Shown here in pieces: positions 59,826 through 64,000 of a stretch of 64,000 bases of DNA. A program made the translations under genes and the position numbers. The notes beneath the pieces are model-generated. The model did not search any database and had not been told where the DNA came from. It saw nothing but the letters and a program-made list of their open reading frames with translations. Source of the stretch: Dyadobacter sp. CY323 (lineage in GTDB: Bacteria > Bacteroidota > Bacteroidia > Cytophagales > Spirosomataceae); NCBI RefSeq assembly GCF_021390245.1, contig NZ_JAJUXH010000019.1:1-64000 (forward strand). Reading direction: 5' to 3'. The first letter of the stretch is position 1. The number at the start of each line of letters is the position of its first letter.

Positions 59826-61280
59826 ATGCTTCGTTATTTAAAACAAATCTGCCTGACTTTATTCATATTCTCAGCGCTATCAGCCTGTGAAAAAAAGGAC
59901 CCGAAGCATGTAAAATTGACGGTTCAGCTTAACAAAGCGAAAAATGCCCGGATTGATATCGTCAGCAATAATATGCTCAATGGCGACTCCATTTTGCTTG
60001 CCACGTCTACGCTTGATAGTACTGGTTCCGGCATCATCGAGTTCGCACTCGAGAAGCCGATTTTTACCACAATTCAATGCGCCGATCAGTATTACCAGCT
60101 TTACCTTACTCCGGGAGATGAGTTAAAAGTGGAGCCGGACACGAGCAAAACGGGTGATGGCGTCAGGTATACCGGCGATGGTGCGAGCGTACAAAAGTAT
60201 TTGAAGGCCACAAGCAATTTGCAGCAGAAATACGAGAATGTAGACGGAGTTTGGTCAATAGAGGCAAAGCTGGAAGATTACCTTGTCCGGCTCGATTCAT
60301 TGAAAAAGGGTTATGCCCGGTATTATGACGCGCTCTCTAAAAATGGGGACGTGAGCAAAGAAGCGCTGAGTATCCTTGCGGTTAAGAATAAAATGAACTT
60401 ATACTTTTATCAGCAGAATTATGCGAGATCGAATTTCGATGCAGAGAGTGGAAATGTGGAAATGCCGGCCGTGATGGCCGATTTTTTAAGAGAATTGCCC
60501 GATGATTCGATCGCTTTGCAAACTCAAATGTACGAATACCGGCTCGTTTTGACTTTTTATCTTCAATCACGGATTTTTGCAGATGTATGGAAGAAACTGA
60601 ATAGCGCAAAAACGAAGTATTCAGATCGCGATCTCCCGGGCATTGTAGAAAAAGAAATCGAAAGCCGCCCGATATCTCCGGCTCTTAAGGAGCATTTTCG
60701 CGCGGCGAACATCGACTATTCGGTCAGAATGGATGGATTGTCGCCTGAGCTTAAAATGCTTCGGACGAACTTTCTGAAAGACGCGAAGACAACCTTATAT
60801 ACGGCTGCATTAAACAAAAGTTTTGCAAAATGGGAATCTCTGGAACCGGGCAAACCTGCTCCGGATTTTACAGGTACTACTCCCGATGGCAAAAGCATTT
60901 CATTGAGCAGTCTGAAGGGAAAAGTGGTTTACGTCGATGTTTGGGCGACGTGGTGCGGGCCATGCAGGGCGGAATTTCCACATTCAAAAAAACTTATGAA
61001 GGAATTTGAGGGAAATGACAAAATCGCCTTCCTGTTTTTATCGACCGACTCGGACCGGGATGAATGGAAGAAATTACTGCCCGACAAAAGCATTCCGAAA
61101 GGCATTCACATGCACCAGAAACAAGACAGACAACCCGACGCGATCTGGGAGAATTATCACCTTTGGGGCATCCCAAGATACATTCTGATCGATCAGGAAG
61201 GGAAAATGATCATGGCGCACGCACCGCGGCCGTCGTCCGGGGAAGTAGGCAAGCTGTTGCGCGAAAAAATTAAAATCTAA
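59826..61280 (+). CDS. TlpA-like thioredoxin lipoprotein with N-terminal DUF4369-like domain
   Basis: A 484-residue lipoprotein (signal with lipobox SAC, Cys21). The N-terminal ~330 residues form a DUF4369/helical region (for example KNARIDIVSNNMLNGDSILL). The C-terminal thioredoxin domain (about 340-484) has the active site WCGPC (Cys377 and Cys380) in VWATWCGPCRAEF, and GIPRYILIDQEGKMI. It should be a periplasmic thiol-disulphide oxidoreductase of the TlpA/ResA type, common in Bacteroidota. The partner is unknown. Confidence 0.92.
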   Translation: MLRYLKQICLTLFIFSALSACEKKDPKHVKLTVQLNKAKNARIDIVSNNMLNGDSILLATSTLDSTGSGIIEFALEKPIFTTIQCADQYYQLYLTPGDELKVEPDTSKTGDGVRYTGDGASVQKYLKATSNLQQKYENVDGVWSIEAKLEDYLVRLDSLKKGYARYYDALSKNGDVSKEALSILAVKNKMNLYFYQQNYARSNFDAESGNVEMPAVMADFLRELPDDSIALQTQMYEYRLVLTFYLQSRIFADVWKKLNSAKTKYSDRDLPGIVEKEIESRPISPALKEHFRAANIDYSVRMDGLSPELKMLRTNFLKDAKTTLYTAALNKSFAKWESLEPGKPAPDFTGTTPDGKSISLSSLKGKVVYVDVWATWCGPCRAEFPHSKKLMKEFEGNDKIAFLFLSTDSDRDEWKKLLPDKSIPKGIHMHQKQDRQPDAIWENYHLWGIPRYILIDQEGKMIMAHAPRPSSGEVGKLLREKIKI

Positions 61281-61292
61281 ATTTGTTCATAC

Positions 61293-62576
61293 TCAGACCA
61301 AATCCCAACCTTTTCGCGGCTTGCGGGAAAGCAGCCGGTTTGCTTCTTTATCGCCGACAAATTTTTCTTTCTCCGCATTCCAGGTAAGCTCTCTTTTCAG
61401 ACGGTAAGAGATCAATCCCAAATGCATTGGAATGGTCATTTCGCGCGCATACCGCAGGTTTGACTCCGGTTGTTTTCTCGATTTGACGGAGTCGACGAAA
61501 TTTTGCTGGTGGCCTGGCGATCTTGGATTGGTAATGGGGATGGTTGGAATATCGTTGACGGTTTCTCCATTGATCGTGATCGATCTGGTGTTATAATCAC
61601 AGGTTAATGTGCCTTTATCTCCCTCAAAATGTGCCCCGATTCCTTTTTCGGCAGCTCCGGGAACATTTGGCGGCGCCATCGTCCAAAGAATTTTCAACCC
61701 GTCGAATTCGTAATCCACATCGAGCGTCTTCGGTGCATCAGCGATTCCCGTGTAACCCACTCCCCGCGCATTGATCTTTTTCAATCCTTTTGGTGAAATG
61801 GAAGAATACACGACATCGGCAATGTGACACCAGAAATCTGCAAACTCACCTCCCGAGTAATCCAGGAAATACCGGTACGTAAAGTGACATTTTTCAGGAA
61901 TGTATTCGGTAAAAGGGGCGGGCCCTAGCCACATATCCCAGTTCAGCGTTTTGGGGACAGCCTGCACAGTGGGCGACCCGAGTTCTTTTGTATTAGCGGT
62001 TTTCCATAAACGAACAGTATGTACATTTCCGATCGCCCCGGATTTAATGATCTCGACTACCCGGTGAAAGTTATCGCCCGCATGGATCTGGTTTCCCATT
62101 TGAAAAATGCGGTCGTGCTTTTCCATGTGTTTCAACATCATCTGACCTTCTTTCAAGCTATATGAAAGCGGTTTTTCACCATATACATCTTTTCCAGCCT
62201 GGAATGCGAGAGTTGCGATCTGCGCGTGCCAGTGGTCCGGCGTGGCGACGGTTATGGCATCTATGTCTTTGCGTTCGAGTATCTTACGGAAATCGCCGTA
62301 CAGTTCCGGTTTTGCATTGGGCTGCATGGTGAGAAGCTTTTCTTTTGTTTGGCCCAAATGCAGTTCGTCCACATCACAAAGCGCTACGATCTCAACTTCG
62401 GGAAGGGCAGCGAACCATTTCATGTGGTTGTTGCCCATTCCGCCAAGACCAATATGCGCTATCCGCAGACGGTCGCTGGCAGCTACTTTGCCGTAAAGCG
62501 ATGGTAATATTGAGAAGCCAAGTGCGCCGAGGCCGGCCATTTTAACAAAATCTCTGCGATTGGTATGAACGCTCAT
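61293..62576 (-). CDS. Gfo/Idh/MocA-family oxidoreductase with TAT signal
   Basis: A 427-residue NAD(P)-dependent oxidoreductase. The N-terminus has a twin-arginine signal (NRRDFVKMAGLGALGFSILP). The Rossmann domain begins LRIAHIGLGGMGNNHMKWFA; the motif GEKPLSYSLKEGQ carries the catalytic lysine, and ATPDHWHAQIA precedes it. The C-terminal domain follows (IHAGDNFHRVVEIIKSGAIG, DYSGGEFADFWCHIADVVYS). Such exported family members act on sugars in the periplasm. No sugar-utilisation partner is adjacent in this window. It is convergent with the TlpA-like gene. Confidence 0.92.
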   Translation of the reverse strand: MSVHTNRRDFVKMAGLGALGFSILPSLYGKVAASDRLRIAHIGLGGMGNNHMKWFAALPEVEIVALCDVDELHLGQTKEKLLTMQPNAKPELYGDFRKILERKDIDAITVATPDHWHAQIATLAFQAGKDVYGEKPLSYSLKEGQMMLKHMEKHDRIFQMGNQIHAGDNFHRVVEIIKSGAIGNVHTVRLWKTANTKELGSPTVQAVPKTLNWDMWLGPAPFTEYIPEKCHFTYRYFLDYSGGEFADFWCHIADVVYSSISPKGLKKINARGVGYTGIADAPKTLDVDYEFDGLKILWTMAPPNVPGAAEKGIGAHFEGDKGTLTCDYNTRSITINGETVNDIPTIPITNPRSPGHQQNFVDSVKSRKQPESNLRYAREMTIPMHLGLISYRLKRELTWNAEKEKFVGDKEANRLLSRKPRKGWDLV

Positions 62577-62676
62577 TAGGTCAGGATTTTTAGGAATATC
62601 TATTTAAAACCCAATTAAGCACAAAAATTACTAAGACAGATGAGAACCGTCTGAAAAATTCCCTGACAACGGGATT

Positions 62677-63459
62677 TCAACGCGGGCGCAGATATGGAGA
62701 TAACTCCATCACATCTACTTTCAGAAGCCGGCTTTTAAAAAGGTCGGCTTTGTATTTGAAAATAAAATTGCGCAGCGACATGCCGGTGCGGTTCATCACA
62801 TGAAGATTGGCCACTTCTTCGGATATATTGAACCGCAAAAGCAGTTCAGGAATGCGGATCGACCGGTTATGATGAAGTTCCTGGCGCACATACTCCACGA
62901 GGTGCTCGGTCAGAACTTGCTGGGAAATTTTTTCCTCCGACTTCTTGCCCGCAAAATTGTTCCGTGCTAACACAGTCACAATCAGTTCAATGCTTCCTTT
63001 TATCAACTTTAAGTGAGAAGACGGTTTTTGTGTTATTTCAAACGAAATCTGATTAATTAGATAGTTGACAGTTTGGCTGTCACGTTCGTTTGCAAGTGGT
63101 TTACCCTGAGGTAGCAAAATGTCTTTACATAGATTTTCGGCTTGCTTATAAGTGTCTGCAAAATCCGGACTGAACGCCTTTTTACTCTGAAAATCATCTG
63201 CCAGATAGGTATCGAATGCCATGATCAAAATCTCCGTGTTATTGTCTTCCTGGAATACAGGATGCTGGTCGGGTTTCAGGTAAATGAGGCCGGACTTTGT
63301 ATAAGAATGGATCACGCCTTCCAATACAAACTGTCCCTGACCGGAAAGGATGAAAATGATCCGGTAATGCTGCAATTGATCGGGGCTGGTTTCCCAGGTG
63401 CGTGTTTTAATTTGAAGTAAATGGAATTTTTTATGAGCGCTAAACTTGATCACTGACAT
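62677..63459 (-). CDS. AraC-like regulator lacking the second HTH
   Basis: A 260-residue protein. The N-terminal cupin-like half reads HYRIIFILSGQGQFVLEGVI then SGLIYLKPDQHPVF. The C-terminal region has one AraC HTH (IRIPELLLRFNISEEVANLH, then MSLRNFIFKYKADLFKSRLL). The usual second HTH (S-I-x-E-I-A-x-x-x-G-F-x-x-x-x-x-F) is absent; the protein ends ELSPYLRPR. I checked the same frame beyond the stop and saw no remnant. The protein is either truncated or has a single-HTH mode. It follows the oxidoreductase gene in position but has its own start. Confidence 0.75.
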   Translation of the reverse strand: MSVIKFSAHKKFHLLQIKTRTWETSPDQLQHYRIIFILSGQGQFVLEGVIHSYTKSGLIYLKPDQHPVFQEDNNTEILIMAFDTYLADDFQSKKAFSPDFADTYKQAENLCKDILLPQGKPLANERDSQTVNYLINQISFEITQKPSSHLKLIKGSIELIVTVLARNNFAGKKSEEKISQQVLTEHLVEYVRQELHHNRSIRIPELLLRFNISEEVANLHVMNRTGMSLRNFIFKYKADLFKSRLLKVDVMELSPYLRPR

Positions 63460-63582
63460 ATCACAAACCGGATTTCTACAAACCCAATTTTAAAAATCAC
63501 ACGATCAATCGAAATTTAAAATCTCTAAATGCCTTTTTTCGCAGTGTAAGCCGCCATTTTACCATGCAGAGCTAAATCAGTA

Positions 63583-64000
63583 TTACCGGCCCAGCCAGTT
63601 TTTAAATTCAGTAATGCGCTCAGAGCTGACAAAAACTTCCTGGGATGAGACCGGATGGAGGTCGATTTTGAGCTTGCCGGCAGAAATGGAATGGATATCA
63701 CGAATCGCCTCGACGGAAATAAGCAGCGTGCGGTTAATGCGAAAGAAATTCACCGGATCGAGCAATTGAGAAAGTTTTTCCAAACTGTACTCCACCGCAA
63801 AATGCCGCCCATCGAACAACCGCAGAAAAGTAGCCCGTTCTTCGATGGTGAAATAGGCTATCTCAGAAGTTTTAAATGTGAAAATCCGCGAGCCCGCCGT
63901 TACCAGAAAACGGTCTTTGTATTTCGGTAACCGGGGAGCGGTCGATTCTGCTTCAACGATTTTCTTGAATTTGGCAAGCGAACCTTGTAATTCGAGCGGG
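63583..64000 (-). CDS. LytTR-type response regulator (partial, cut by window end)
   Basis: The visible 139 residues are the linker and LytTR DNA-binding domain: FLVTAGSRIFTFKTSEIAYF, ERATFLRLFDGRHFAVEYSL, FFRINRTLLISVEAI, ending ITEFKNWLGR. The frame runs open to base 64000 and the receiver domain and start codon lie beyond it. A shorter start at 63819 would cut the LytTR domain and is not used. A LytS-type kinase may lie further upstream. Confidence 0.88.
   Translation of the reverse strand, partial: PLELQGSLAKFKKIVEAESTAPRLPKYKDRFLVTAGSRIFTFKTSEIAYFTIEERATFLRLFDGRHFAVEYSLEKLSQLLDPVNFFRINRTLLISVEAIRDIHSISAGKLKIDLHPVSSQEVFVSSERITEFKNWLGR

Noticed and set aside
1..64000. rRNA, tRNA, tmRNA and riboswitches
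   Set aside because: I looked for them while reading and saw no convincing cloverleaf, rRNA fragment or known riboswitch core. A covariance-model scan would be decisive.

Overview
The window looks like a chromosomal segment of a Cytophagales bacterium (phylum Bacteroidota), most like Dyadobacter or a close relative. This is inferred from gene content, not from a marker gene: there is no rRNA or tRNA. The supporting signs are a CcoN-CcoO fusion and a monoheme CcoP, a CHU_C-type (T9SS type B) C-terminal domain, a 7TM-DISM receptor, LytS/LytTR pairs, PD40 and WG-repeat proteins, ECF sigma factors with small membrane partners, starts without clear Shine-Dalgarno sequences, and TTG-N20-TAAATTG promoter-like elements.

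Layout. 1-208: two 72/73-bp hairpin repeats. 209-7568 (-): cbb3 oxidase genes ccoI, ccoS, ccoNO, ccoP, ccoG, with the same TGA-N6-TCA element upstream of ccoI and of ccoS. 7752-9346: a PD40 lipoprotein and a hicBA toxin-antitoxin pair. 9412-15155 (-): a tripartite RND efflux operon. 15156-16662: an AraC-type regulator beside a deleted NmrA-like pseudogene, with a 21-bp-spaced direct repeat in the promoter region. 16672-18916: a coiled-coil protein and a 7TM-DISM receptor with a C-terminal HTH. 19020-24183: ApbE, a PepSY/flavodoxin reductase, a DUF2271 protein and an ankyrin protein, which read as an extracytoplasmic flavinylation and electron-transfer module. 24402-27659: an ABC exporter in one operon with a LytS kinase and a LytTR regulator. 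27768-31258: a TonB-C/MORN-like protein, a GH2 glycosidase and a YflT-like stress protein. 31374-34860: a short UvrA paralogue and a divergent membrane-bound AraC regulator. 35006-43138: a DUF4932 metalloprotease-like protein, an ECF sigma factor with a membrane partner, a multi-PAS kinase and single-domain receiver, YihY/BrkB, and galactonate dehydratase.

43207-48866 is the accessory part: an ASCH protein, a RelE/HigB-like toxin with an unusual all-helical partner, an XRE regulator with a phased TTAACTA array, a HEPN protein with an unknown partner, a cytochrome c/VCBS lipoprotein, and a second, divergent HicA-like pair. The small two-gene units with overlapping or abutting reading frames suggest a toxin-antitoxin or defence cluster.

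49133-64000 returns to housekeeping and envelope genes: a small secreted protein, OmpA, HPP, a T9SS cargo protein, a DHFR-like reductase, a phosphoesterase, an ECF42-type sigma factor with its DGPF partner, a VOC protein, a WG-repeat protein, a membrane MutS homologue, a TlpA-like thioredoxin, a Gfo/Idh/MocA oxidoreductase, a truncated AraC-like regulator, and a LytTR regulator cut by the window edge.

All assignments come from reading motifs by eye. No database search was possible.
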